Assembly (NCBI RefSeq): GCF_964036645.1
Contig: NZ_OZ038525.1
Location: 4,158,001-4,222,000 of the forward strand
Direction of reading: 5' to 3'
DNA: 64,000 nt
DNA from: Tenacibaculum sp. 190524A02b
GTDB lineage: Bacteria; Bacteroidota; Bacteroidia; Flavobacteriales; Flavobacteriaceae
Part shown: one piece after another, positions 1 through 8,801 of the stretch
How positions within the stretch are numbered: position 1 is the first letter of the stretch
How the letters are laid out: every line of letters starts with the position of its first letter
The notes under the pieces: generated by a model
Databases searched by the model: none
The model's input: the letters and a program-made list of their open reading frames with translations, nothing else
Told to the model about the DNA's origin: nothing
Made by a program: the position numbers and the translations under genes

Positions 1-145
1 CGCTATTTCTTAATTCTCGTTGATCGCACCAAGAAGCCATTGCCAAATACTTAGAAGAAGCCTTTTGTTCCATCATAATTTGATGATTTAACAAGTCTAC
101 AATCTCCACATGTAAGATCATATCTCTTCTTATTGCTGTTTCCAT
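1..145 (-). CDS. Ferritin, N-terminal part only (runs off the left edge)
   Basis: Reading the reverse strand from the ATG at 145 gives 48 residues with no stop before the window edge. The segment contains a helix with LLNHQIMMEQ followed by SSKYLAMASWCDQ, the pattern of the first helix of bacterial non-haem ferritins, in which a glutamate serves the diiron ferroxidase site and is followed by a conserved tyrosine helix. Ferritins oxidise Fe(II) and store iron in a 24-subunit cytoplasmic shell. The rest of the protein, including the other ferroxidase ligands, lies outside the window, so the assignment rests on this helix alone. The region 146-239 upstream holds a -7-like TATCTTTA box on the reverse strand but nothing stronger. 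Confidence 0.75.
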   Translation of the reverse strand, partial: METAIRRDMILHVEIVDLLNHQIMMEQKASSKYLAMASWCDQRELRNS

Positions 146-239
146 GTTTCTATAATTTTAGGTACTTAGTAAAGATACAGATTATAACCGCGCAAAGTAA
201 GCAGTAGAGGTAATTTAAAAGTAGTCTTAGTAAAGCTTT

Positions 240-533
240 TTAAGTGAGTTCAGGCGTATTGAAGGCTGCTAAAACAACATTCCGTAAAGCTAAAAGTTGA
301 GGGATTTCTATATACAATATATGCTGATTGTCAGCCACAGAAAGCAAAAGAAAGTTATCGCCTTCAATAATAGCTTCTATAGATTCGTATGAAGTATACC
401 ACAATATTTTTTTACGGAAGGCTAATAATTGGCAAAAAGTAAAATCAATTACCTTAAATCCTAAGTCTAATTGATAACAATTTCTTCCTCCAACTGTTAA
501 TGTATACTGTAAATCTTCAATGCATAAATCCAT
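240..533 (-). CDS. Small protein of unknown function (97 aa)
   Basis: I do not recognise this protein. The open frame extends to 569, but the ATG at 533 is preferred because the residues after it (MDLCIEDLQYTL...) look like a normal soluble start. It has no signal peptide and no membrane segment. It contains three cysteines and alternates hydrophobic and polar residues, suggesting a small mixed alpha/beta cytoplasmic domain. It is transcribed away from the neighbouring secreted-protein gene and toward the ferritin gene. It could be one of the small lineage-restricted flavobacterial proteins. The coding potential is fairly convincing because the frame is continuous and amino acid use is normal. 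Confidence 0.5.
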   Translation of the reverse strand: MDLCIEDLQYTLTVGGRNCYQLDLGFKVIDFTFCQLLAFRKKILWYTSYESIEAIIEGDNFLLLSVADNQHILYIEIPQLLALRNVVLAAFNTPELT

Positions 534-736
534 GGGACAAATATAGTTATTTTTAATAAATCTAAACAAGCTTAATTTGTGTTAAGAAATTGATGATTAA
601 AATGCTGAAAAAATAGTTGCGTACTTTACAGTGTTTTATAAATTTACCCCCGAAAAAGAGCTATGATATTATCCTTTACAAAAATAATGCTAGCCACTTT
701 TCAATTTATTTAAAAGAAAACAAAATGATACAAAAT

Positions 737-2170
737 ATGAAAACAAAAATTTTAGTAATTGCTTTTTTATTAGCAAATTTTCTTGTGGTAGGGCAAGAAA
801 ATTATTTTGATTGGAATAAAAGCCTTGGGTCATTTCAAAATGGTTTAGAAAATCAAGTGGCTTATATTAACTTTGGAGATGCAAAGTTGTGGGGGTATGT
901 AGAAGTTACTATTACAGGAGGTTACGGGCATAGGCTTACTAGTGGAAAGTATACGAAACGTTTTCAGATAGCTAAAAACCCAGTTAGTCAAGGAGGTTAT
1001 TTTTCTCACTCTTCGGAAGTACCAACTAATTTTGGTCATATTGGAGCTGAATGGAAAATAGGAGAAATGGAATTTGTTGATAATAACTTAAGAGTACCTA
1101 TTTACCACCTTTTAAAAACAGGGAATACTCCTCGTGTTTTAGTAGAGGGATTAAGTGTAGTTGCATATGATACAAATAATATAACTATTACTAGTGCCGC
1201 AACAGTTCCAAATAATGAAACTAGAGATCATGTAACTATTAGTAATTTGCTTCATGTTGATTTAAACTCAAAGTCAATTGGTGTAAATACTACTAGACCT
1301 GGGGCAAAATTTGATGTCAATGGAAGTTTAAGAGCTGGAGATGGTAATTGGGGAGCATTAATTGTAAATGGAAAGGATAAAAATGACTGGCTATTTAACG
1401 CGCATAATGACGGTAAAAGTTTTTATATAAGAACTCATAGTGATACGGATGTGGTAAATAGTAAGTATATAATGTCTATGAATCGTATAACTGGTAATGT
1501 GGGAATTGGGATTACTTATGCGGATGCTCGTTTATCTGTTTCTACAGATAAAGATTTAATAGCCCGTTTTCAAAATGGAGATGCTTCTGATAAAACAAGA
1601 GGAATTCGATTAAACTCAAAAAACACTCAAGGAGCAGTTAAATATTTTGATATTGCTATTGATGCAGAAGATGAAAAAGTAGGTTTAGGTATTGGAACAT
1701 CAAGCGGAAATTTACCCATAGGAAAAACAGATTTAGCACATGCACAGTTAGTTATTGATAGAAAAGATGGAGGTAGCGTAGGTATTGGTACAACAGATAC
1801 AAAAGGGTTTAAACTAGGAGTAGATGGAAGAGTAGCCGCAACAGAAGTTAAAATAGCAAAGTATGAAAATTGGCCAGATTATGTTTTTAAAAACACTTAT
1901 GAATTGCCAACATTAAGTGAGGTAGAAAACCATATTAAAACCAAAGGGCATTTACAAAATATACCAAGTGCTAAAGAAGTTGAAAAAGAAGGTTTCTTTT
2001 TAGGTAATATGGATGCTAAATTATTAGAAAAAATAGAAGAGTTAACCTTATATACTATTCAACAAGAAAAAGAAATAAAACAATTAAAAGAGTTAAAAGA
2101 AGAAAATAAAAACTTAAAAGAAAGATTAGATAAATTAGAAAAAATGGTAAATCAGTTTTTAAATAAATAA
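737..2170 (+). CDS. Secreted protein with shufflon/tail-fibre-like C-terminal domain
   Basis: The open frame starts at a TTG (617), but the ATG at 737 begins a clear signal peptide (MKTKILVIAF, hydrophobic core, ending near VVGQ), giving 477 aa. The ATG at 725 is an alternative. The middle carries repeats of the type GxxxPGAKFDVNGSLRAG and VGIGTTDTKGFKLGVDGRV, the beta-rich modules seen in phage tail-fibre-like and 'shufflon' proteins of Bacteroidota. The C-terminus has the characteristic WPDYVF...YELPTLSEVE...KGHLQNIPSAKEVEKEGF segment followed by a long charged coiled coil (about the last 55 residues). Such proteins are exported and probably trimeric; the exact role is unknown. No phage genes flank it, so it reads as a host surface protein. 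A strong hairpin terminator follows. Confidence 0.75.
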   Translation: MKTKILVIAFLLANFLVVGQENYFDWNKSLGSFQNGLENQVAYINFGDAKLWGYVEVTITGGYGHRLTSGKYTKRFQIAKNPVSQGGYFSHSSEVPTNFGHIGAEWKIGEMEFVDNNLRVPIYHLLKTGNTPRVLVEGLSVVAYDTNNITITSAATVPNNETRDHVTISNLLHVDLNSKSIGVNTTRPGAKFDVNGSLRAGDGNWGALIVNGKDKNDWLFNAHNDGKSFYIRTHSDTDVVNSKYIMSMNRITGNVGIGITYADARLSVSTDKDLIARFQNGDASDKTRGIRLNSKNTQGAVKYFDIAIDAEDEKVGLGIGTSSGNLPIGKTDLAHAQLVIDRKDGGSVGIGTTDTKGFKLGVDGRVAATEVKIAKYENWPDYVFKNTYELPTLSEVENHIKTKGHLQNIPSAKEVEKEGFFLGNMDAKLLEKIEELTLYTIQQEKEIKQLKELKEENKNLKERLDKLEKMVNQFLNK

Positions 2171-2191
2171 GAAGACAAGAATTTATAAATG

Positions 2192-2223
2192 AAAAACCAG
2201 CAGTTATATAACCGCTGGTTTTT
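2192..2223. terminator. Rho-independent terminator, bidirectional
   Basis: AAAAACCAGC at 2192-2201 pairs with GCTGGTTTTT at 2214-2223, with an additional small palindrome in the loop. It lies between two convergent genes and carries a T-run on the + strand and an A-run at the left foot, so it can serve both. Confidence 0.7.
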
Positions 2224-2261
2224 ACTTTTAAAAAATAATCTATAATAACCTAGTTTAGTTT

Positions 2262-3236
2262 CTAGTCAGCCATAGTTGCTCTAAAACCACCAGGAGCAAA
2301 AACAGCATCCATTCTAGCTTTTTGACCATTCGTAAACATGTACATACAATTATCATCAGAATAATCCATGAAGTTCATAGTCATGTTATTACTACCACAT
2401 TCTACAGTAGGGTATGAAGGACATCCTCTACTAGGTTCGTCGGCATCAGGAGTATCAGCTACAAAATCGCTAGCACCACATCCACCGTCACCCCAAATGT
2501 GACGTAAGTTTAACCAGTGTCCTACTTCATGAGTAGCGGTTCTTTGGTTACGACCAACAAATCTGTGCCCTAAAACAATACCATCAGTAGACCAACTTCC
2601 TCCTGGAAATTGAGCATATCCTAAGATTTGTCCTCTTCTATATGGCATTGAATTAACAATCCAAAAATTTAAGAATTCTTGTGGATTTACAACATCACTT
2701 CCACCTTTAGAAGTAAATTTCATATCGTCATTAGGTTTCCAACTTCTTTTTTTAGTGTTTTGAACTCTAATGACATCTTCTATTACAAAATCAATAGCAA
2801 CATTGGCTTCTACACCTGAAAACTCAGCAGGCAAAGCACCTCTATTGGGATTTTGTAAATTAAAGTCTTCATTCATGGCCGTTATTTGATCTTGTAATAC
2901 AGAAAGAGGTAAGTTTTCACTAGCCTGTCTATATATTACATGATAAACTACAGGGATTTGAATTTTTCCGTTAACCAATCTTTGGGCAATTTCTCCTTTT
3001 TTAACTTTCGCAAGATAATTTTTGGTGAAATTTTCAACAGCTTCCATTTTTCCTTTTAAAGATTTGTCGTTAGCCATTTTTGCATCCAATACATCCATAG
3101 TAAAGCATTGCTTTTCAGCTTTTGCTAAAGGGTTTTCAGGAAGTTCATTGTTAAGGTCGTTTGGGTTTTGTTCATTGTTTTGACATCCAATGAATACACT
3201 AGCTACTAATGCTAATGATAATACAATTCGTTTCAT
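2262..3236 (-). CDS. M43 (pappalysin-like) zinc metalloprotease lipoprotein
   Basis: This 324 aa protein starts with a lipoprotein signal (MKRIVLSL...VFIGC), so it should be anchored in the cell envelope through Cys19. The catalytic motif is HEVGHWLNLRHIWGD, the HExxHxxxxxH zinc site of metzincins with the M43-type continuation. It is followed by the cysteine-rich block DTPDADEPSRGCPSYP and the Met-turn NMTMNFMDYSDDNCMYMF. These match cytophagalysin-like M43B peptidases. No type IX secretion C-terminal domain is visible. The upstream neighbour encodes a paralogue in the same orientation, 172 bp away. The substrate is unknown. Family assignment is secure from the active-site block. Confidence 0.9.
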   Translation of the reverse strand: MKRIVLSLALVASVFIGCQNNEQNPNDLNNELPENPLAKAEKQCFTMDVLDAKMANDKSLKGKMEAVENFTKNYLAKVKKGEIAQRLVNGKIQIPVVYHVIYRQASENLPLSVLQDQITAMNEDFNLQNPNRGALPAEFSGVEANVAIDFVIEDVIRVQNTKKRSWKPNDDMKFTSKGGSDVVNPQEFLNFWIVNSMPYRRGQILGYAQFPGGSWSTDGIVLGHRFVGRNQRTATHEVGHWLNLRHIWGDGGCGASDFVADTPDADEPSRGCPSYPTVECGSNNMTMNFMDYSDDNCMYMFTNGQKARMDAVFAPGGFRATMAD

Positions 3237-3408
3237 TGTAAAAAAATTAAAGTTAAGTGATTAATTAATTGCCAGTAGGCTTTATAAACGCTAAACTTTG
3301 ATAAATTCCACCGAAGGTTATAATAGAATTTATAAAGAAGGGTTTAAGTTGTTATTGAAATGAAGAGTGTTTAGAGGTTAAACTAAACACTCTTATTTAA
3401 TGTTTAGT

Positions 3409-4446
3409 TTATATCATAGAAGATCTTGCTCCACCTGCAGCAAAGATAGCTCTCATTCTGTTACGCTGACCATCAGTAAACATGTACATACAAGCATCAT
3501 TAGTATAATCCATGTAATTCATAGTCATATCAGTAGTTTTACAGTTGGTTGTAGGGTAAGAAGGGCATCCATAGTTTGGAGCATCTGAGCTAGGAGTGTC
3601 AGCAACAAAGTCATCCTGACGGCATCTCCCATCTCCCCAAATATGACGTAAATTTAAGTAATGTCCTACTTCATGTGTCATAGTACGTCCCTTATTAAAA
3701 GGAGCTTCAACATAACCAGTGTTACCAAAATACTGAGGGGCACAAACAACACCATCAGTAGTAAGTGTTCCACCTGGAAATTGAGCGTATCCTAATATTC
3801 CTCCACCAATATTAGCTACCCAGATATTTAAATGTGTTTCCGGAGTAATCGGTGGATAAGCCTTTTTAACATCATCTCTTGTTCCCCATTCAGCTCTTGA
3901 ATCTGAATACCTATAAGTACCAGCTAAAGTAAATTCAATTTCAGCATCGGTTACATCATTTTCAAAAGTAGTGCCAGAAGGTAAGTTTAAGTCGTTATTG
4001 TTAGCTCTGAAATCGTCATTTAGAACTTTAATTTGTGAAGCTATTTGTGTGTTACTTATGTTTTGCTGTGAATTACTATAAACCACATGTACGTATATAG
4101 GAATATTAATTATACCCAAACCATCTGCAATAGGAGTAATATCTACATCACCACTGCCACCATTACCACCTGGTTTGCCTTTTTTAGCTAATGTTTTTCT
4201 AGTAGCGTATTCTACATCATACATTTTTTTATACAGCCCAGGGTTCTCTTTTAACTGTCGGTTTAATACTAACATTGAATGACATTTGTTAGAAGCTCCT
4301 CGGTGTTGTAGTTCTTCAGTTTCTACATAAAAATTGCTCATGTCAATTTCTTGTTCTTGTACTAACACAGCATCATTTTTTGATTCTTCATTACATCCCA
4401 CTAAAATAGCAGCGACAGCTACTATTGCTAAAATCGATTTTTTCAT
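3409..4446 (-). CDS. M43 (pappalysin-like) zinc metalloprotease lipoprotein, paralogue
   Basis: This 345 aa protein parallels its downstream neighbour: a lipoprotein signal (MKKSILAIVAVAAILVGC), a linker with a glycine-rich stretch (KKGKPGGNGGSGD), the zinc-binding motif HEVGHYLNLRHIWGDGRC, the block DTPSSDAPNYGCPSYP and the Met-turn DMTMNYMDYTNDACMYMF. The two share the catalytic half almost residue for residue but differ in the N-terminal 130 residues, which suggests an old duplication with divergence of the propeptide or substrate-recognition part. It probably acts at the cell surface or in the periplasm as a nutritional or processing protease. The 172-bp spacing and the gap between the two genes allow separate promoters. 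Confidence 0.9.
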   Translation of the reverse strand: MKKSILAIVAVAAILVGCNEESKNDAVLVQEQEIDMSNFYVETEELQHRGASNKCHSMLVLNRQLKENPGLYKKMYDVEYATRKTLAKKGKPGGNGGSGDVDITPIADGLGIINIPIYVHVVYSNSQQNISNTQIASQIKVLNDDFRANNNDLNLPSGTTFENDVTDAEIEFTLAGTYRYSDSRAEWGTRDDVKKAYPPITPETHLNIWVANIGGGILGYAQFPGGTLTTDGVVCAPQYFGNTGYVEAPFNKGRTMTHEVGHYLNLRHIWGDGRCRQDDFVADTPSSDAPNYGCPSYPTTNCKTTDMTMNYMDYTNDACMYMFTDGQRNRMRAIFAAGGARSSMI

Positions 4447-4789
4447 GTTTAAAATTAAAGTTTAATAAATTCCCCTTAAAAACCTAATTAATACTTTAAA
4501 AGTTAAAGTATGTTAATGTATTGTGTATAATGTAAAAATATTAGGTTTTTTTTAATGATATGTAATATATAACTTTTTATTAATGATAAAAACATTTTTT
4601 TTTAACATTGGTTGTGTCTAAAGAGCCCTTTAAAAATCACTAGCGAGCAACTTTTTATCTAAGATTTTATTTTATTGTTAGTTTACTTGATGAGGTTGTA
4701 AAACGTCAAGTTTGTGTTATGTTAGTTAAAAAAATGAACAAAAATTATATTTTTTGTTAAAAAATAAACAATAATAATTTGTTGGTGTT
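4447..4789. other. AT-rich intergenic region between divergent genes
   Basis: About 340 bases without a coding frame, between the start of the M43 protease gene and the promoter of the BI-1 gene. It is very AT-rich with several T-runs. I see no RNA gene, repeat or riboswitch. It must hold the reverse-strand promoter of the protease gene, but no single box stands out. Confidence 0.4.
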
Positions 4790-4819
4790 TTTGAGTCTTT
4801 TAATTATTAGATATATTTG
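4790..4819 (+). promoter_or_regulatory. Bacteroidota-type promoter for the BI-1 gene
   Basis: TTTG at 4790-4793, 18 nt spacer, then TATATTTG at 4812-4819, which matches the Bacteroidota consensus TTTG / TAnnTTTG. It lies 22 bp before the chosen start at 4842 and inside the longer open frame, so it argues against the upstream TTG start. Confidence 0.65.
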
Positions 4820-4841
4820 CTCAAAAATTAAAAAACGTATT

Positions 4842-5546
4842 ATGGAAAATTCATTCAACAACAGCAGAGTTTTAGTATCACAAGTTTCAGAAGCAGAAAG
4901 AGTAGCTTTCTATAAGAAAACGTATGCACATGTTGCTGGTGGTGTATTCTTATTTATTTTATTTGAATACCTATTTTTACAAAGTGCAACAATTGTAGAG
5001 TTTGCCTTGTCTATGACCCAAGGTTACAAATGGTTATTATTATTGGGTGGTTTTATGTTAGTGACAAATTATGCAGAAAGTACAGCATTAAAAACTACAG
5101 ATAAGAATTTACAATACTTAGCGTATTCTGGATACATCTTTGCCCAAGCCTTTATTTTTATACCACTTATTTACATTGCTATAAGTTATACGAATAGCTT
5201 TGAGGTATTACAGCAAGCAGGAATTGTAACTTTAGGGTTATTTGCAGGTATTTCTTCAATTGTATTTATTACTAAAAAAGATTTCTCTTTTATGAGAGCA
5301 GGTTTGTCGGTAGGATTTTTTATTGCAATAGCATTACTTATTGCTGGAACTTTGTTTGGTTTTAACCTTGGTTTATGGTTTTCAGTAGGAATGTGTGTAT
5401 TAGCAGGAGGTTCTATTTTGTATCAAACTTCTAATTTAGTTCATAATTACTCAACAGATGATTATATTCCAGCAGCATTAGGTTTATTTGCTTCATTAAT
5501 GCTTTTATTTTGGTATGTATTGCAAATATTTATGTCTAGAGACTAA
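4842..5546 (+). CDS. Bax inhibitor-1/YccA-family membrane protein
   Basis: The 234 aa protein starts at the ATG at 4842 (MENSFNNSRVLV). It has a hydrophilic N-terminus of about 30 residues followed by about seven hydrophobic segments. The N-terminal ERVAFYKKTYAHVAGG and the repeated small-residue helices fit the BI-1/YccA/TMBIM family, in which the N-terminus runs into TYxHVxxG before the first membrane span. Members are inner-membrane proteins; in bacteria some act as pH-gated calcium leak channels and YccA modulates FtsH. The family's C-terminal acidic pair is represented by only a short tail (FMSRD). It is a single-gene unit with its own promoter and terminator. Confidence 0.8.
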   Translation: MENSFNNSRVLVSQVSEAERVAFYKKTYAHVAGGVFLFILFEYLFLQSATIVEFALSMTQGYKWLLLLGGFMLVTNYAESTALKTTDKNLQYLAYSGYIFAQAFIFIPLIYIAISYTNSFEVLQQAGIVTLGLFAGISSIVFITKKDFSFMRAGLSVGFFIAIALLIAGTLFGFNLGLWFSVGMCVLAGGSILYQTSNLVHNYSTDDYIPAALGLFASLMLLFWYVLQIFMSRD

Positions 5547-5570
5547 AAAACAAAATATTAATAAACATAA

Positions 5571-5603
5571 AAAATGCAACGGTGAAAGCCGTTGCATTTT
5601 TTA
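5571..5603. terminator. Rho-independent terminator, bidirectional
   Basis: AAAATGCAACGG and CCGTTGCATTTT form a 12-bp stem with a TGAAAG loop and a following T-run. It lies between the convergent BI-1 and TonB-receptor genes. Confidence 0.85.
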
Positions 5604-5621
5604 TTGGTATGAACTTTATGA

Positions 5622-7982
5622 TTAAAATTTTAAAGTAGCACCAATTAAAAAGTTAGTTCCTGCTTGTGGGTAATAATATGGAGTAGTTCCCCACATATAA
5701 CCATTAGAACTATATTCTTCATCAAAAATATTATTAACTAAACCAGATAATACAATACTTTTTAATATCGTTTTAGGTTTTATAGTATAGTTAACACTTA
5801 AATCATTTACAAAGTAACCTTCTAACTTAGAATCTTTAAACTCATTGTTGCTCATAAATTGATCACTAACATATTTAGATAATAAAGATATGTTTAGGTT
5901 TTCTATAGGAGTAATGTTAATAGCATTACCTGCAATAAATTCTGGAGAAAAAGATAAGTCAGTATTTCCTAAATCAGTAACAACAGTTCCATCAGTTTCT
6001 TTAAAACTAACATTTTTATTACGACTAATAGTGAAATTTGGTGTAATGCTTAAATAATCTGTAAATTTCAATAAAGCATCAACTTCAACTCCTAATCTAA
6101 AACTTTCACCAATATTGGCTCTTACAAAAGCCCCAGTATTATCTATTTCGCCAGTTAATGCTAACTGATCTTGATATAACATATAATAAACATTAGTGTT
6201 TATTTTAAAATTAGAGGTGTTAAAGCGCCATCCTAATTCAAAATCATCTAATTTTTCTGGTTTTGGGTTTCCATTTTCGTAATCATTTCTATTAGGTTCT
6301 CTTTGTGCTCTAGCATATGAAAAATAAAAATTATTGGCATCATTTAATTGATAGTTAATACCTCCTTTTGGATTAAAGAAATTAAAAGTATCATTTACCA
6401 ATTGTGGTTGTATTTCATTAGCTTCATAAGTTACATTTCTATTTTGTAAGTCTACAAATAACTCTAAAGCATCACTCAATTTATAATTTGCTTTTATAAA
6501 TAAGTTAAAATCTTCTTTATTACCATAGTTGTCATAATAACGACTTCTTATTTCACTATTAGAAGCATAACGAGCCCAAATCACCTCTCCAAAATGATCT
6601 CCCTTATATTGATTCCAAGCTCCTCCTAAAAGAATATCCCAATGGTCATCTTTATAATTCATATTATAAGTAATTCCATAAAAGTCATTGCGTAACCATC
6701 TTCTTCTTATTAAATCAGTAGTGTTAACCTCTTGTCCACCAATATTGATTGGAGTTAAATTATAATCAGCAAAACTTTCATTTTGTTTGTATTGCTCAAA
6801 AAAACCTCTCCCAAAAGTGTAATGTAAAGCAATATTAGAAGAAATATGCTCAGTATATTTCTGATTCCAGTGCAATTGTGCATGATCTTGCTTGTAATTA
6901 TCAACTTCGTTATCATAATAACCAGTAACATCCCAATTACTATCATATAAAGCTCCAGCTGAATTAAAAGTTCTATCTTTTTCTAAAGTAGCTTTATCAA
7001 TTCCATTCCATGATTGATAGGTAATTTCGTGACCACCAAAAACAAGTCCCTTAATTAAAGTATTATCACTTACATAACTCCCTTGTAAGAAATATGATTT
7101 TAAATTAGAAGAAGCTCTGTCAATGTACCCATCAGATTTAATTCTTGAAATACGTCCAGTAAACTTAACATGGTTGTTTAATTTACCAGTACCAGCTTTA
7201 GCCGTATATTTTTGAGTACCAAATGAACCAAAAGAAGTAGCTATTTCTCCAAAAGCTTCATCAGAATCTACATCTGTTAATACATTTAAACTAGCACCAA
7301 AAGCCCCAGCACCATTGGTAGAAGTACCTACACCTCTTTGTAATTGGATACTTTGAGTTGAAGAGGAGAAATCAGGCATGTTTACCCAAAAAGTTCCTTG
7401 ACTTTCACTATCGTTATAAGGAATACCATTAATAGTTACATTTACTCTTGTAGCATCAGAACCTCTTACTCTAATGCCCGTATAACCAACTCCTGCACCA
7501 GCATCTGAAGTGGTAACAACAGAAGGTAAGTAATTCATTAAAATAGGAATGTCTTGACCTAAGTTACGTTTTGCTATTTCTTTTTTTGATAAGTTAGAGT
7601 GTGCAATTGGAGCATTGGCTTTTACTCTTACAGCAGAAACTAAAACCTCTTCCAATAAATTATCTTCAGAATTTAATTCAAAAGTTACATTTTGATTACT
7701 TGTAATCGTAATTTCTTTTTCTAAGGTATTAAACCCTACATAGGAAATTGTAATTAAATGTTTTCCTTTTGGAAGACTCAACTTATACCCACCTTCAAAG
7801 TCTGTAATAGTTCCCTTTCTTAAAGCTTTAACTGCAATGGTAGCTCCTTCTAGCCCTTGTTGTTTCTTATCAACAACTTTTCCTGACAACGTAAAATTTT
7901 GTGCGTTTATAATAGACGACACAAATAATACCATTAAAAAAGCTACTGTCTTCACTTTTTTAATAACAAAAATCGGTTTCAT
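5622..7982 (-). CDS. TonB-dependent outer-membrane receptor, probably for thiamine
   Basis: The 786 aa protein has a signal peptide (to about residue 27), a CarboxypepD_reg-like beta-sandwich (FTLSGKVVDKKQQGLEGATI... to about 110), a plug domain (LPSVVTTSDAGAGVGYTGIRVRGSD... with the typical VNVTINGIPYND) and a 22-strand barrel ending in an aromatic residue (ATLKF), as expected for insertion into the outer membrane. The 5' leader carries a TPP riboswitch. Receptors under THI-element control in Bacteroidota were predicted by comparative genomics to import thiamine or its precursors, so thiamine is the likely substrate. This is an inference from regulation, since the barrel itself does not reveal the ligand. 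Uptake needs TonB-ExbB-ExbD, which are not in this window. Confidence 0.9.
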   Translation of the reverse strand: MKPIFVIKKVKTVAFLMVLFVSSIINAQNFTLSGKVVDKKQQGLEGATIAVKALRKGTITDFEGGYKLSLPKGKHLITISYVGFNTLEKEITITSNQNVTFELNSEDNLLEEVLVSAVRVKANAPIAHSNLSKKEIAKRNLGQDIPILMNYLPSVVTTSDAGAGVGYTGIRVRGSDATRVNVTINGIPYNDSESQGTFWVNMPDFSSSTQSIQLQRGVGTSTNGAGAFGASLNVLTDVDSDEAFGEIATSFGSFGTQKYTAKAGTGKLNNHVKFTGRISRIKSDGYIDRASSNLKSYFLQGSYVSDNTLIKGLVFGGHEITYQSWNGIDKATLEKDRTFNSAGALYDSNWDVTGYYDNEVDNYKQDHAQLHWNQKYTEHISSNIALHYTFGRGFFEQYKQNESFADYNLTPINIGGQEVNTTDLIRRRWLRNDFYGITYNMNYKDDHWDILLGGAWNQYKGDHFGEVIWARYASNSEIRSRYYDNYGNKEDFNLFIKANYKLSDALELFVDLQNRNVTYEANEIQPQLVNDTFNFFNPKGGINYQLNDANNFYFSYARAQREPNRNDYENGNPKPEKLDDFELGWRFNTSNFKINTNVYYMLYQDQLALTGEIDNTGAFVRANIGESFRLGVEVDALLKFTDYLSITPNFTISRNKNVSFKETDGTVVTDLGNTDLSFSPEFIAGNAINITPIENLNISLLSKYVSDQFMSNNEFKDSKLEGYFVNDLSVNYTIKPKTILKSIVLSGLVNNIFDEEYSSNGYMWGTTPYYYPQAGTNFLIGATLKF

Positions 7983-8052
7983 TTTTTATTAAATAAAATC
8001 GAACAAAAAGAGGTGATTATTCTAATTTGATTATTTATAACACATACCAAAA

Positions 8053-8078
8053 TCATTACTTGGTTTTCTTAGTAATGA
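8053..8078 (-). promoter_or_regulatory. Hairpin between TPP aptamer and receptor gene (possible expression platform)
   Basis: TCATTACT (8053-8060) and AGTAATGA (8071-8078) are a perfect 8-bp inverted repeat with a 10-nt loop. On the transcribed (reverse) strand it is followed by TTTT. It sits just 3' of the aptamer, where a terminator or antiterminator would be expected. The stem is AU-rich and the U-tract short, so premature termination is possible but not proven. Confidence 0.45.
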
Positions 8079-8087
8079 CAATCAAAA

Positions 8088-8206
8088 TCCCTAAACAGCA
8101 TTACCTGTTCTAGGTTCAATGGGTATGATCTCAGCCATCATTGAGTAGTAAAAGTTTATAAGTTTTTAAATAAACTATTATCACTGTTTTACGGCACCCC
8201 TTTATG
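8088..8206 (-). ncRNA. TPP riboswitch (THI element)
   Basis: On the reverse strand the leader reads GGGGTGCCG near 8190-8200, then GATGGCTGAGATCATACCC around 8120-8138, then TTGAACCTAGAACAGGTAA around 8101-8119. These are the conserved blocks of the thiamine pyrophosphate aptamer: the GGGGUGC helix, the CUGAGA pyrimidine-sensor loop and the ACCC...GAACCUG...CAGGUAA pyrophosphate-sensor helix. A long AT-rich insertion separates the first helix from the CUGAGA block, which is common in P3 of this class. It precedes the TonB receptor by about 105 nt and would lower its expression when TPP is abundant. Confidence 0.93.
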
Positions 8207-8215
8207 AGAATGTCG

Positions 8216-8223
8216 CAAAGGTA
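8216..8223 (-). promoter_or_regulatory. -7 box of the riboswitch-controlled receptor gene
   Basis: The reverse strand reads TACCTTTG, an exact TAnnTTTG match. It would place transcription start near 8209, immediately before the aptamer's first helix, which supports both calls. No clear -33 TTG is visible. Confidence 0.6.
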
Positions 8224-8311
8224 AAACTGTTTTTTGAATTATTAATGGTAAAAAAGTACCAAAAGTTGATATTTTATTTGATATTTTAGTAGGCACAATC
8301 ATACAATATAT

Positions 8312-8800
8312 ATGAGTAAATCTTTTAAAACTACCGTTAATTCTTTATATCAATTTGATATTGAACAAACAGACTTAGAGGACTTAGATATTAGTAAAAA
8401 GTCTAAAAATCAATATCATTTAATTAATGAAAATCGAAATTATAAAACCCAAATTCTAGAAAGTAACTTTAATCAAAAACAATACACTGTTGAAGTAAAT
8501 GGGAATGTTTACAATGTGAAAATTGCAGATTCGCTTGATTTGTTGATTAGTGAATTGGGTATGGAAGCCTCTTCTAATAAAAAAGAGAATACTATTAAAG
8601 CACCTATGCCAGGGCTTATTGTTTCTATTAACGTTGACTTAAATCAAGAAGTGAAAGAAGGAGATGGAGTATTGGTTTTAGAAGCCATGAAAATGGAAAA
8701 TACACTAGTTGCACCACAAGATGGAGTTGTAAAATCCATTTCTGTAAATTCTGGAGATAAAGTTGAAAAAAATGAAATTTTAATTGAAATAGAAGCATAA
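8312..8800 (+). CDS. Biotin carboxyl carrier protein of an acyl-CoA carboxylase
   Basis: This 162 aa protein ends in a biotinyl/lipoyl domain (about 93-162): KAPMPGLIVSINVDLNQEVKEGDGVLVLEAMKMEN, in which the lysine of EAMKMEN is the biotinylation site. The N-terminal half is a small barrel-like segment often found in propionyl/acyl-CoA carboxylase carrier proteins. It is the first gene of a three-gene operon, with 1 nt to the biotin carboxylase. The carrier arm moves carboxybiotin from the carboxylase to the carboxyltransferase. It is divergent from the TonB receptor gene; the 330 bp between them hold the TPP riboswitch and both promoters. Confidence 0.93.
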   Translation: MSKSFKTTVNSLYQFDIEQTDLEDLDISKKSKNQYHLINENRNYKTQILESNFNQKQYTVEVNGNVYNVKIADSLDLLISELGMEASSNKKENTIKAPMPGLIVSINVDLNQEVKEGDGVLVLEAMKMENTLVAPQDGVVKSISVNSGDKVEKNEILIEIEA

Positions 8801-8801
8801 T

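Noticed and set aside
617..736. N-terminal extension of the secreted protein from a TTG at 617
   Set aside because: The ATG at 737 starts a normal signal peptide; the extension would bury it.
737..2170. Prophage tail-fibre gene
   Set aside because: Similar domains occur in host surface proteins of Bacteroidota and no other phage gene lies nearby.
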